Shown here: in pieces, positions 37,664-49,227 of the stretch
Position numbering within the stretch: the first letter of the stretch is position 1
Layout: each line of letters opens with the position of its first letter
Source: Dipteris shenzhenensis
Lineage: Eukaryota > Polypodiophyta > Polypodiopsida > Gleicheniales
Length of the DNA stretch: 64,000 nt
Assembly (NCBI GenBank): GCA_047967505.1
Contig: CM106539.1
Strand: one strand, 5' to 3'
Made by a program: the position numbers and the translations under genes
The notes under the pieces: model-generated
Databases searched by the model: none
What the model saw: only the letters and a program-made list of their open reading frames with translations
What the model was told of the DNA's origin: nothing

Positions 37664-37738
37664 GAATGAAAAGCTCGCAATATTCATGAAAATTGAAAAA
37701 AATCTCATGACAAAAAGCTCACCAAAAAATCACACCCA
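36745..37738 (+). mobile_element. Foldback MULE-like DNA transposon, copy 1
   Basis: 994 bp flanked by an exact 9-bp TSD TTTTTATTG (36736-36744 and 37739-37747), the length typical of Mutator-like elements. The ends are inverted repeats sharing GAGCTTTTT.ATGxGAGC. The centre is a large hairpin: about 36995-37185 is complementary to about 37195-37350 (for example GGTCATTTTGAGTACCAACA against its complement). The outer arms are GA-rich and CT-rich. Frames inside are low-complexity and not shared with copy 2 as proteins, so it is a non-autonomous element. Confidence 0.85.
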
Positions 37739-38010
37739 TTTTTATTGAAGCTATGCTTATATATTAATATAAAATCTTGACAAAAGTTTTAAAGCTCATT
37801 TTTTTAATTTCACCATATTGGTAGTAAGTAATACTTTTTAATATATTTTCTTTTGAATTTGGAAGGGAAAAATGTAAATCCTAGCGAAACTTTAAAATTT
37901 TTTACATAAAAGTTTCAAATCCTAGCGAATGTTTTAAACTTTTTTTTTAATTAGGGCATACAAACTCTTGATACCAATATAAAAGTTTATCTTCTTAACG
38001 AAACTAACTT
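37739..38010 (+). repeat. Direct repeat, copy 1 (MULE insertion site)
   Basis: Starting at the right TSD, AAGCTATGCTTATAT..., GTAAATCCTAGCGAAAC and ...CTTCTTAACGAAACTA match 38230-38490 with substitutions. Its left edge continues across the MULE (GGGATGTTTTTATTG at 36731-36744). Confidence 0.8.
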
Positions 38011-38229
38011 GAAAAAATTATCCATGGTCAGTTCCATGTATTCCATCATCCTTGAATCAGGAATTTTGTAGTTGGCTTAGTCAAAGAGGCCAAGAGGTGA
38101 TTCGATGTTGATGATGTAGCATGCCCAGCATACATGTAATTAAAACTCCATCAATTGTATAGAAGGTCTCTTGGGAGTGAGTGTACTTCTCATTTAGAAG
38201 GGACAAATTGTTGAGCTTGCAGTGATCAT

Positions 38230-38490
38230 TGCCTCAAGGGATGTTTTTATCAAAGCTATGCTTATATTTTGGAAAAAGTTTTCAAGCTCATTTTTCTAGT
38301 TTCACAATATTGGTAGATATTAGTGCTTTTTTATATATTTTCTTGAAGGAAAAAATGTAAATCCTGGCAAAACTTTAAAATTTTTTGCATAAAGTTTTCA
38401 GATCTTGGCAAATGTTTCAAATATTTATTTTTATTAGGTCATATAAACTTCAATGCCAATACAAAAGGTTAGCTTCTTAACAAAACTATC
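38230..38490 (+). repeat. Direct repeat, copy 2 (empty site)
   Basis: GGGATGTTTTTATC directly continuous with AAAGCTATGCTTATAT: the pre-insertion arrangement of copy 1, with only one copy of the target 9-mer. Confidence 0.8.
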
Positions 38491-39429
38491 ATCCATGATT
38501 GCCTCTTTAGCTTTTAGGAACATATGTAACTTAAAGGATGGACATTAGTGAGAAATCACCCTACCCACATGTGTGCTCTGAAGAGAGATCTTAGAGCGTG
38601 ATCTGGGTAGATGCCATATGGAGGACTATGAGCACTAAAGATCAAAATGTCTCAAGACAAGAGGGCAAACTATAACTCCCATAGGTTAAGCACTTGATAT
38701 TAACAAAGACAATCTTTTTGTCAACATACTTTGGATAGCATACTTATGCTTATGTATTACTACTAGTTTCCTTTAAATTTTTAATTTGCTAGCCAATTAA
38801 CTAGCCTGGGGCACAACTCAATATGTAATATGTTACTACCCTCATTCAAAATCCAAGGTATGGTAGGACAAGGTCCATATATAATATGCATGGATTTCCT
38901 TAAAAACATTCCAAATATGCAAGGGAAAAATATGAAAATTCCATGTCCCCCCTCCCACAAAATATAAGGTATATAACTTGAAAAAGATGCAAAATTTTTA
39001 GATTTGTACATATTTTTCATAATCTTTGAGGCCCAAGGGGGGGTAAAACAAAAAATACACTAAATTTTGAAAACCCATCTCCTTTCAAATTAATGCAACT
39101 TTTTCATGTGTTACTTAAATTTCAAGGGTTAAAGATATATTTGAAGCTCTTTTAGTGTAGAATACAACCATGTTAATTTAAATAATTGGCATATTGTTAA
39201 ATTCACCTCATACTCAAGATTTTGATAGGTTTTCTTACTAAAGGGAGTTGGCACCCTAGGTTAACTAGTTTCTCTATTTTAAGGTGGTTGGCCCTATATG
39301 TTTGGCCTTTCTTATATTTATACTTGTGAGTACATGTATACTCAAGATGTTGTTTTGTGCTTTCATCAGATTATTTGTGGTTATTAGTCACTAGGTTTCT
39401 CACAACAATGTGTACACATTTTTCAATTT

Positions 39430-39776
39430 AAAATATGCAACAAGTCAAGCTTTGCACTTTTCCAAATATCCATCATACTTGTACTTGGTATTCCATACTC
39501 ATTCGGTGCCAATGACTTTCAAATTCATGGGATAGTCAACCATGTCTCAAGTCTAGTTTCTTATGATGTGGTCATACTCATCTTGCATGGTAGCTTGCTA
39601 TCATACTCATCTTGTAGGGTAGCTTTCCACTTTGGAGCTTTTACAGCCTAATCCTAACTTATAGGCTCCTTGACCTTCATGGTATCAACCATCAAGGACA
39701 TATTGATTATTTGTTTAGATTGCTTTCTCTACTCCTCTGTCTTCTTTGAACTTCAAAGTCCATCTATAGGGATGCC
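39430..39776 (-). pseudogene. pol: D pol: RT start and spacer
   Basis: On the minus strand near 39540-39440: KVIGTE.VWNTKYKYDGYLEKCKA.LVA, the canonical start of copia RT (kWV.k.K.d.dG.l.r.KaRLVa). Upstream lies spacer sequence up to the B3 insertion at 39777. Two stops are visible within 40 codons. Confidence 0.72.
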
Positions 39777-40131
39777 TGTGAAGAGAGTGGGAGAGAAGTA
39801 AGGAGTCTCACTTGCGGCTTTCTCACATACACAATGGGGGAATGCACACAAAGGTGGAGGCTGAAAATAGTTTTCCTCTTCTTAGTTGTGAAAGCCAAAA
39901 GAACTCTCTCTAAGTACAAAAGGAATAGATGAACCCTATATGTGGGTCTCAAACCAAACTCAACTAACCTAGGTGGCATACTAACTGAGCCACTAACTAG
40001 AGTACATAAAGATAGCTATCATCCAGCTATTATTCATGGGTGGTGTACCAACCGCATCTACAGGTAACAAGTCGGTGACATAAATGCACAACATTCACCC
40101 TCGCATATCACAAGTGGAGCTTATCTCAACA
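39777..40131 (-). repeat. 3' LTR of B3
   Basis: 355 bp, TGTGAAGAGAG to ...TTATCTCAACA. The adjoining PPT is 40132-40146 (minus GAGCTCGAGGGGGAC). The pol stop at 40095 lies inside. Confidence 0.91.
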
Positions 40132-41786
40132 GTCCCCCTCGAGCTCAATCCCAATTCCCACACACCAAGTAGGTCTCTGAACTTGCGCAACTTCTCTACG
40201 CCCAATGCTTTCATGAATATGTCAGCTACTTGATCCTCTATGTTGACATAAACCAGATTAATAAAACCTACTAGAACCTTTTCCCGCACATAGTGATAAT
40301 GCACCTCAATGTGCTTTGTTCTAGCATGATAGACTGGGTTATTTGCCAAGTGTATACTGCTCATACTATCGTAATAAATGACAACTAGCCCATCTGTAGA
40401 CTCATGCATATCATAAAGTAGCTTATGCAACCAAGCTACCTTACATGCAGCCATTGTTGCTCCCCTGTACTCAGCCTCTATGCTCAACAAGGCAATTGTA
40501 GGCTTTTTCTTGCTACTCCAAGTGATTGCAGCACTCCCAAAAGAGAACACATATCCACTGGTAGGTCGTCTATCACAAAGACTACCAACCCAATTAGCAT
40601 CAGTGTATCCATGCAACTGTATCTGAACACCAGTCTCATAAAATAGTCCATACTGCAATGTGGACTTCACATACCTTAGTATGCATCTAGCTGCATCCAA
40701 ATGTGGTTTCCTTGGAGCTTGCAATAATTGACTTACCAACCCAATAGCATAGCTCAAATTTGGCCTGGTAATAGTCATATAAATCAAACTTCCTACTATG
40801 CGTCTGTACATAGTAGGCTCTTCCAAAAGCTCACCTGCATCTGCACTCAGCTTCACATTCTACTCCAAAGGAACTGAAATAGGCTTAGAGCCTATCATCC
40901 CATATTTGGACAGCATGTCCAATCCATATTGCCTGTGCAAGAGCCATATCCCACTTTTGGATCTAATCATCTCAATGCCCAAGAAGTAACGCACCTCTCC
41001 CAAATCCTTCAGCTCAAACTTCTGCTTCAATAGCATTTTCACATGAAGGATATCTTCATCACTATCACTTGTGATGATCAAATCATCAACAGAAATGACA
41101 AGCAGCATAATACCTTTCTCTGTTTTTCTCACATAAAGTGAGAAATCTGCCGTGGAAATCTGAAAGCCAATAGTGACAAGATACTATCCTATCTTGTCAG
41201 ACCATCCTCTGGGTGCTTGCTTCAAGCCATACAAGGCTTTCTTCAACTTGCAAACAAGAAGAGCATGCACATAACCTGGTGGCTACTCCATATAGACCTT
41301 TTCTTGCAAATCACCATGCAAGAAGGCATTCTTTACATCCATCTGATGGAAAGACCATCCCTTTGATGCAACCATAGGAATGAGTGCTCTTACGGTTGCC
41401 ATCCTTGCAACCAGATTGAATGTTTCTTCGTAATCAATGCCATATGTCTGTGCATACCCCTTGACAACTAATCTTGCCTTGTATCTGCTCATAGAATAAT
41501 CTGCATTGTGCTTCACCTTATAGACCCACTTGCAGCCAATTGCATTCTTGTCTTTAGGCAAAGGCACCAATTCCCATGTAGCATTTGCTTCCAAGGCATC
41601 CATGGCTTTCTCCCATTTTTCTTTTCCCATGGCTTGCTCAAAAGAAGTGGGTTCTGGTTCATGTATCACTTTGACCATATAGGCATAGTGAACTGGCAAC
41701 CCAATGGAAGCAAGTGCATCTGCAATCTTCTTCACCTTCATGTGGTAGTCATTGATGCTCATATTTTCTCTCTGCACATTATGCAA
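40095..41786 (-). pseudogene. pol: B3 gag-RT fusion, RT and RNase H
   Basis: The upstream open stretch (41786-41283, 167 codons) joins Gag sequence ([21 protein letters not shown]) to pol sequence ([16 protein letters not shown]) in the same frame. It then runs through the RT start [11 protein letters not shown] to [15 protein letters not shown] continues with breaks: the YVDDL site reads SVDDLIITSD (about 41085), so the catalytic Tyr is changed. TAG at 40860-40862 replaces a Gln codon. The RNase H block 40856-40095 is open for 253 codons ([36 protein letters not shown]). Not active. Confidence 0.88.
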
Positions 41787-42179
41787 CTCCTACTTGAGCT
41801 ACATTTTCCTCGCTTGCATATTTGTGCTATACATTTTTGTCAAAGTATCCCATGCCTCCTTCGGTGTGCTTGCATCTTGAATATGCACAATCATAGGATC
41901 TGAAATACTGATAGACAGCTAGTACATAACTTTCTTGGCTCTCTCATGCCAGCCTTTAAATGCCTGCAACTCCTACTAATTGGGAACGCTAGGGCTAACT
42001 AGTTCTTGTTCAGCTCTAGTAATGAACTCCCAATAGCCTTTTCCCTTAAGTAAATTCATCATTCTAAACTTCCATGCTGGGAAGTTGTTCTTGTCAAGGT
42101 TTTCAGTGACTATCTCTGAAAGAGCATCAGATGCCATTACAGAACACTGTGAAAATATTCTGTCACTACAAAAGACAAC

Positions 42180-42679
42180 TTTTACCTCACAAGGGCAAAT
42201 CTACAAAACTGACGAAAGTGGTATTTGACCACACAGTCACTTCCTAGTGACGATTTTGCATCAACAGGAAATAAGAATGATTCTATCACTCCCAATATCT
42301 CTGTGCATAGGCATACGATGCAATTTCTATGGCAACTTTGCACCGACCTGCAGAACAGTGGTCGCATAGCAAAAATAGGGCACCTTTCTGAGTGCATGCG
42401 AAGAAATTCCGCCACCAAAACGGGCCCCGAAATGGCCTCCAATCAAAAAAATAATGTCACCGAGGGCTTTGCCATCGCCTACAACATATAGTACCCTCTC
42501 GCCACACCACAAAGGGCATCCCAATCTAAGACAGTGCACTCTTGCACTTTTTGACTATGCTACCTATAGAGATTTCTCCCAAACTCGAAAAAGGAAAGCA
42601 ACACTGATCCTCTTACCAAGACACCGTGAACTTGGTTTGCTTTCTTGAGCTCCTTACCACGAAGCGAGCTCTGATACCA
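42180..42679 (-). other. Leader and PBS of B3
   Basis: The gag N-terminus begins at about 42137 (CAT on the plus strand; MASDALSEIVTENLDK-like). The leader runs to the PBS TGGTATCAGAGC at 42679-42668. The leader is the undisturbed reference for the B0 and B1 rearrangements. Confidence 0.8.
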
Positions 42680-43037
42680 TGTGAAGAGAGTGGGAGAGAA
42701 GTAAGGAGTCTCACTTGTAGCTTTCTCACATACACAATGGGGAAATACACACAAAGGTGGAGGCTAAAAACACTTTTCCTCTTCTTAGTTGTGAAAGCCA
42801 AAAGAATTCTCTCTAAGTACAAAAGGAATAGATGAAACCTATATGTGGGTCTCAAACCAAACTCAGCTAACCTAGGTGGCATACTATCTGATTCACTAAC
42901 TAGAGTACATAAAGATAGCTGTCATCCAGCTATTATTCATGTGCGGTGTACCAACTGCATCTGCAGCTAACAAGTCGGTGACATAAATGCACATTGGTCA
43001 CCCTGGCATATCACGAGTGGAGCTCGATATCTCAACA
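42680..43037 (-). repeat. 5' LTR of B3
   Basis: 358 bp, TGTGAAGAGAG to ...GATATCTCAACA. Confidence 0.91.
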
Positions 43038-44650
43038 ATGTCTCCCCCATGATGGGAGCTAGATTCTTATCATTAAGAGCTAACTTTTTGCCCTTTGGAG
43101 GTGGCTTGCCTTATAGAGGTGAGGCATTATGTGGTGTTGGTGGAGTCTCCTCTTTGAATGTCTCCTCCTTAAGTTTAATCTCTGCTTTGGGTGTGAGCAC
43201 AAGGTGAGTTACTCTTGTGGCTGATGATACAATGGATGGGGCCATATCCTCCTTTAGTATATGTGGCTGCTCACAAAATGCCACATCCTTGATGGCCATG
43301 ATCTTCTTTACCTCTGGATCATATAACCTATAGATGCTCACAAATTTCATTCCTAGCTATATCCAAGAAAGATGCATTTTTTAATATTTTGATCTAACTT
43401 CCTTTTGGAGCTATCAAGAATATGTGTAAAACAATCAGATACAAATGTTTTGAAATGAGAAGTTGAAGGATTCTTATCTAAGTAAGCATATCTTACTTGT
43501 TAAGGCCTTCATGGAGCTCTAGAGAGTTGAGGATGTAGACTATAATGTTAACCAACTCATCCCAAAGTTATTTAGGCCATACTTTCCCTTGTAGAATACA
43601 CTACATCATCTCCATGATATAGTACAATTGCAACATTCGACAACACCATTCTATTGAAGTATATTTGAACCTATGAGTTGGTGTTAAATGCCATTCTCCT
43701 TTAGGTGCCAGTCGAACTTCTTTGAGGTAAAGTAACCTCTTCTATCCATTTAAATTTGTTTTGCTTCATCTCACTTTCATTATTCACTACCTTGTGCCAC
43801 ACTTTAAATTTCCCAAGAGCTTAAACTTTATTCCATAAATATTACACCCACATGTACCTGTTATGGTTGTCAATGATGAGCATGAAATAGGAACATCCCC
43901 ACAAATGTGTAGGAACTTGTCTAGATAGATCAGCATGTACCATCTCTAGAGTAGCCTTTGCCTGAAGGACGCTCTCATGTGGAACAAACTTTCTATGTTT
44001 CATGCCCATCATACAAGCTTCACATGGTTCCTGCCCCTTCGTTTTTCTTCCATCTACGATCTTGATCCCTTTGGCTATCCTTTGATTTGTTGTCTTTGTC
44101 CTTCATTTGACCTTTATCCCTTCTTCCCTGTTAGTACTTGGATTTCATCCCTTACTATTGGCTCTCATCATTTGGCATTTGGTTCCCTTGGTTCTTTATT
44201 GTTAACACCAAATTTCTTTGGCATTAACACCACTGTTGAGGATCCATGAATTAATTTCACATTGAAATTTGAGTTGAGGAGCACACATCTTTCAATTGCA
44301 ACCCACAAATCCAACTTAGCTTCAACCATGTTGACAAATTCATTGCCTTTTGAAGAAGGTTTTGTAGTACCATTCTCCTTATCCTGCTTCTTCTTTCTAT
44401 AGTCCTTGACCATGTGACTACTCTTTCTACCTTGCAGCACATACCCTTGAACTTCCTCTTCTTCACATACTTTTCCTTTTCATCCTTCTTCTCACCACCC
44501 TATTCTTTGGTGATGGTAGAGGACATTGCCTCACTTTTGCCAATGCACGTCCTCAACTACATTTCCCCTATAGAATCATGGCACTAAGCCCTTCAAAAGT
44601 GATAGTTGAGTTTCTCATTTTTGTATTGAGTGTTGTAAACAATGATCCAA
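43038..44650 (-). pseudogene. pol: D gag, protease and integrase relic
   Basis: Read right to left: a gag end with a knuckle remnant (SSHMVKDYRKKKQDK, 44420-44380), then the integrase zinc region with GQEPCEACMMG (about 44035-44005). A decayed integrase core covers 43980-43500. The spacer start is YDPEVKKIMAIKDVAFCE (about 43320-43265), the counterpart of the 'SRDVVFDE' block of A. Frames are interrupted throughout. B3 cuts the spacer at 43037. Confidence 0.7.
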
Positions 44651-44719
44651 GCACCTAGAAGAGTTGCATCAAAAGGGATCATGTTGTCGAGGTTGCTTAG
44701 GTCTAGTGTTGCGATTGGA

Positions 44720-45270
44720 TCCTAGAATGATATCCAAGATCATGTGTGAATATAATATGGCACTAATCTTGAAATTTTAGAGCATGTAACTCCTCCCATC
44801 ATGTTTTCGTTTAATAAGGTAGGTGGTTGAATCCATAAGATTTGCATTCAAGCCACTAAGGCTACTAGACTACTAGTATCCATCACCAGTAGATTAGTCG
44901 TATCCATTAAGTTTCCCTTTAGTAAACATAGGTGGTTGACTTCACAAGATTTTCACTCAAGCTGATAGGGTTCCTATACTACTAGTATCCATCAGTTTGT
45001 CTCTACTAAAGGTAGGTGGTTGACTTCACAAGATTTGCACTCAAACCAATAATGTTGCTAGACTATAGTATCCATCACTCCAAATGTAAAAGGTCTAGAA
45101 CAATATCCGAGATCATGTATGAATTTAATATGGCATTGGCCTTAAACTTTGAGAGCATGTAAGTCGTTCCATCAAGTTTTCCTTTACTAAAGATAGGTGG
45201 GTGACTTCACAAGATTTGCACTCAAGCCATTAGGGATACTAGAATACTAGTATCCATCACTATAAATGTA
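44720..45270 (-). repeat. Tandem repeat in the leader of D
   Basis: Units containing TAGGTGGTTGACTTCACAAG, then CACTCAAGCC, then CTACTAGTATCCATCA recur near 44820, 44930, 45010 and 45190, with longer flanks repeated at 44730-44800 and 45100-45170. It lies between D gag and the D PBS. Confidence 0.78.
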
Positions 45271-45328
45271 AAGTGTTGTACAGAAAGCTCATTAAACTTG
45301 CAATAACATTGTTAGTCAGAGAACCTAT

Positions 45329-45340
45329 GCTTTAATATCA
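45329..45340 (-). other. Probable primer-binding site of D
   Basis: On the minus strand, TGATATTAAAGC, nine of twelve bases of TGGTATCAGAGC, followed by a TG that could start an LTR at 45341. Confidence 0.5.
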
Positions 45341-45735
45341 TGATAGAAACTAAGACACGGCACAAGATAACAATCAAATGCAATACACAATAGAAATTTA
45401 TAGAGAATGAAAATTTTTACACCAAAACTATTGATACAAGAAATGTCTGCTGTCCATTTGTGCACTCTCAAGAGAGAAATTGGATGATGATATGGCTAGA
45501 TTTTGGATGGAGGGCTATGAGTACTAAGAATTATATTTTCTTAATTCAAGAGGGAAAACTATTATATAGTGTGCCATGTAGGTTGTTTAGACTACCCAGC
45601 TATGGATCCTTCAAAATTTGTACTATTAAGCCAACTATAGATCTTTTGTAGATCATACCATCAGGTGGAGGCCCTCTAAGCACCCCCAAACCATCTAGTG
45701 TGGAGGCTATTACCCCCTTGCTTCTTGGGGTGGCT

Positions 45736-45736
45736 A

Positions 45737-45768
<32 letters not shown>

Positions 45769-45821
45769 CCTTACATGCACACGCACGCACACACACACAT
45801 ACACATACCCACCACACACAC
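45736..45821. repeat. AC microsatellites
   Basis: Two (AC)n runs, about 45736-45759 and 45777-45821, immediately left of element A. Confidence 0.94.
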
Positions 45822-45851
45822 AAATTCCCATAGGATATTTTTATTTTAGAT

Positions 45852-46148
45852 TGTAAAGAAAGAGGGAGAGAGATAGGAGACTCAAGTTCAGCTTTCTTCA
45901 CAACACACAAAAGAGAGAGGACACAAGGTTGGAGGGTGAAGCCTTTCTTCACTTTTGCACACAACAACGATACAATAGAAGAGGGAAATACCCTATATGT
46001 CAAAACCTAGAATACGTGGTTCATATGTGAACCCAAACCAAAACATACGTGGTAGTCTAACTACACCACGAGTACAACTAACATAGGCGGTGACATAAAT
46101 GATAGTCATCCAGGAGATATGTCAGGGATAGAGCTTGATATCTCAACA
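45852..46148 (-). repeat. 3' LTR of A
   Basis: 297 bp, TGTAAAGAAAG to ...GATATCTCAACA. The pol stop (46106-46108) lies inside it. Confidence 0.97.
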
Positions 46149-49100
46149 CTCCCCCTCAAGCTCAAATCCATCTCACGTACACCAAGCAAGCTCCTAAATC
46201 TGCGAAGCTTCTCGGTACCCAATGCCTTCGTAAAAATATCAGCCACTTGCTCCTCAGTGCTGACATAGACAAGATCAATCTCACCAGCTAGAACCTTCTC
46301 TCTCACAAAGTGATAATGCACCTCAATGTGCTTCGTTCTAGCATGATAAACTGGGTTATTAGCAAGCATGATGCTGCTAATGTTGTCACAATGAATGACA
46401 ACTGCTGCATGAACTGACTGTCCCATATCTGCAAGTAGCTTCCGTAACCAAGCTACCTCACATGCAGCCATTGCTGCACCCCTGTACTCAGCCTCTGTGC
46501 TCGACAAGGCAACTGTTGGCTGCTTCTTGCTGCTCCAACTGATGGCACCACTCCCAAGGGAAAACATAAAACCACTAGTAGATCTCCTGTCTGAGACACT
46601 ACCAGCCCAGTCAGCATATCTGTGTATCCATGTACCTGTAATGCACACCCAGCTTCATAAAACAGTCCATAATGCAATGTGGACTTCACATACCGCAGTA
46701 TGCGCCTAGCCGCATCCAAATGTGGCTTCCTCGGTGCCTGCATAAACTGACTCACCAGCCCCACAGCATAGCTCAAATCTGGTCGGGTTATAGTCATGTA
46801 AATCAAGCTACCTACTATGCGCCTGTACATAGTAATATCTTCAAGAAGCTCACCTGACTCTGCATTGAGCTTCACATTCTGCTCCAATGGAACGAAGATA
46901 GGCTTACAGCCTGTCATCCCATATTTGGACAGCATGTCCAAACCGTATTGCCTTTGCAACAGCCATATCCCACTCGGGGATCTAATAACCTCAATGCCCA
47001 AGAAGTAACGCAGCTCTCCCAAATCCTTCATCTCAAATTTCTGCTTCAACAGCAGCTTCACTTCATTAATGTCTGCATCACTATCACCTGTAATAATCAA
47101 GTCATCAACATAGATGACTATAAGCACAATCCCTCTGTTTGTCCTTTTCACATAAAGTGAAAAATCTGAATTGGAAATCTGAAATCCAATAGTGACAAGA
47201 TATTGTCCTATCTTGTCTGACCATGCCCTCGGCGCCTGTTTTAAGCCATACAAGGCTTTGCGCAACCTGCATACAAAATCGGGGTGTGCTTTATCCTCAT
47301 AACCTTCTGGCTGCATCATATAAACCTCTTCCTGCAAGTCACCATGCAAGAAGGCATTTTTCACATCCATCTGATGCAAAGACCATCCCTTTGCAGCAGC
47401 CATAGCAATTACTGCTCTCACGGTTGCCATCCTTGCAACTGGGCTGAAAGTTTCCTCATAGTCAATTCCATATGTCTGTGCAAAACCTTTGGCAACCAAT
47501 CTTGCCTTGTACCTGCTAACAGACCCATCAGCATTGTGTTTTACTTTGTAAACCCACTTGCAGCCAATAGCCTTCTTATCATGAGGCAAAGGCATCAAAT
47601 CCCAAGTGTGGTTTGCATCCAAGGCAGCCATCTCTTCATCCATAGCTGCTTCCCAATTTTTATGCCCTGCTGCATCCTCAAAACATGTGGGCTCTGGCTC
47701 CTCTAGAACCTTGACCATATAAGCATAGTGATGTGCTGTATACCCATCATATCTCAGCCTGTCAACTGGATACTTAATACGAGTGGACCTCCGTACAACT
47801 GGATCAGTTGCAGGAGTCTTTAAATCATGCCTGCTTTTCCTTGCACCAGGTGTAACAACAGAAGGAATCCCAAGTTCCTCATCAAGGCTCATTTCAGAGC
47901 CGCTTGACTCTCCATCAACATGAGAGCTACCAGCAGACACATCAAACACTGGAGTATGGTCCACTTTTTCTTTTCCCTTATGTGATACCTGCACAACACT
48001 ATCAGGACTGCCATGTGACGATTCACTAGATCTCAATCTCCCTGTCCATGCATTAGATCCACTAGTAGAGGACTCTCTGGGTCCACTCAAGGCTTGAGAT
48101 TGCTGCTCTGCATTTATTGCAGCATTCCCATTTCCTGCATCTGCATCTCCTACCATAACAGTTGGTGCATACCAGCTGCTCATTTCATCAAAAACAACAT
48201 CTCTGCTCACTTGCATTTTGCGGGTGGAAGGGTTATAACAGCGATACCCTTTCTGGTGCTGAGCATATCCAATAAAGATGCATTTTTCTGCCTTTGGATC
48301 CAGCTTTGTTCTCTTCTCATCAGGAACATGAACATACACTATGCAACCAAATACCTTCAAGTGAGAAATATCTGGTTTTTGGCCTGTATACATTTCTTCA
48401 GGCGTCATGCCATGGACAGCTGCAGTGGGGGTTCTGTTCATAATATAAACAGCAGTTGCTACTGCTTCAGCCCAAAAATAATCAGGCATGTTTTTCTCAT
48501 TTAGGATCGCCCGTCCTACTTCTGCAATATGCCTGTTCTTCCTTTCTGCAACCCCATTCTGCTGAGGGGTAGACCTGCATGAGTACTTCCTTTGAATTCC
48601 CTGTTCTTTCAGATATTCACAAAATTCTTCTGAAAAGTACTCTCCCCCTCCATCAGATCTTAGCACTTTAATATGCACACCTTTCTCTTTTTCAACCATG
48701 GCTTTAAAAGCCTTGAAATGGCTGAACACTTCACTTTTGTGCTTCATAAAATAAATCCACACCTTCCTAGTGTAGTCATCAATAAATGTCACATAATAAT
48801 GGCATCCACCAATAGAAGCAGCTTTGGTTGTCCAAACATCTGAATGGATCACTTCCAAAGGTCTTCTGCTCACCTTAGCATTTTTGGGAAATGCATGTCT
48901 GGCCTGCTTACCCATTTGGCATGCTTCACATACCTTTTGCATTCCCTCAACTCTGAATTTAGGCAAACCTGCAACAATGTTTTTCGTTTGCATAGATTTC
49001 AGCCTTTGTATATTCACGTGCCCAATGCGCTTGTGCCATATCTCAATATCTGCAATGACACCTCTCCCATGCGCAAACATAGCAGCTTTCACCTCAGGCA

Positions 49101-49227
49101 TATCAACATCCAAGGTGAACATTCTTCCATTTTTGTTGCCTTTCGCAACCAAGCGGCATTTATTTTTCAGGTCTTCAACAAAGCATCCATCAGGATTAAA
49201 TCTAACCTGCAGACCTTGCTCAACCAT
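46106..49227 (-). pseudogene. pol: A pol: integrase, RT, RNase H (one frameshift)
   Basis: An open frame of 924 codons runs from 49227. Integrase: WHKRIGHVN (about residue 60), CEACQMGKQ (about 99), IHSDVW, FIDDYTRKVW, LRSDGGGEY and TPQQNGVAERKNR, so the catalytic Asp, Asp and Glu are all present. A Ser-rich spacer with MQVSRDVVFDE follows. [52 protein letters not shown] and YVDDLIITGD (about 705). After HGYTD, a 2-bp insertion (46616-46619) shifts the frame. The proper RNase H continues as [50 protein letters not shown] and VADIFTKAL, ending at 46106. Integrase and RT look usable, but RNase H would be missing from the translated product. Confidence 0.94.
46149..46163 (-). other. Polypurine tract of A
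   Basis: On the minus strand, GAGCTTGAGGGGGAG directly before the LTR. Translated as part of pol ([11 protein letters not shown]). Confidence 0.92.

Larger units (their letters stand above)
39777..43037 (-). mobile_element. Ty1/copia retrotransposon B3, internally deleted, nested in D
   Basis: LTRs are 39777-40131 and 42680-43037. The near-perfect TSD is ATGCC (39772-39776) and ATGTC (43038-43042). PBS and PPT are present. The interior lost the gag C-terminus, protease and integrase in one deletion, joining gag directly to the spacer before RT near 41693. RT and RNase H (41690-40095) remain, with stops. It is a family B copy and needs proteins in trans. Confidence 0.92.
38560..45700 (-). mobile_element. 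Degenerate Ty1/copia element D (interrupted by B3)
   Basis: Minus-strand relic in pieces. A probable PBS is at 45329-45340. A leader with tandem repeats covers 44720-45270. Gag and protease scraps cover 44650-44150, integrase 44050-43500, and spacer 43380-43038. After B3, spacer and RT start cover 39776-39430. LTRs are uncertain: 45341 rightwards begins TGATAGAAACT after the PBS. It shares a ~100-bp stretch (AAGAGAGA..., GAGGGCTATGAGTACTAA) with 38585-38690, which may be the 3' LTR. RT beyond its first block and RNase H are not found. Confidence 0.6.

Noticed and set aside
45736-45821. CRISPR-like or regulatory repeat
   Set aside because: Plain AC dinucleotide microsatellite without unique spacers.
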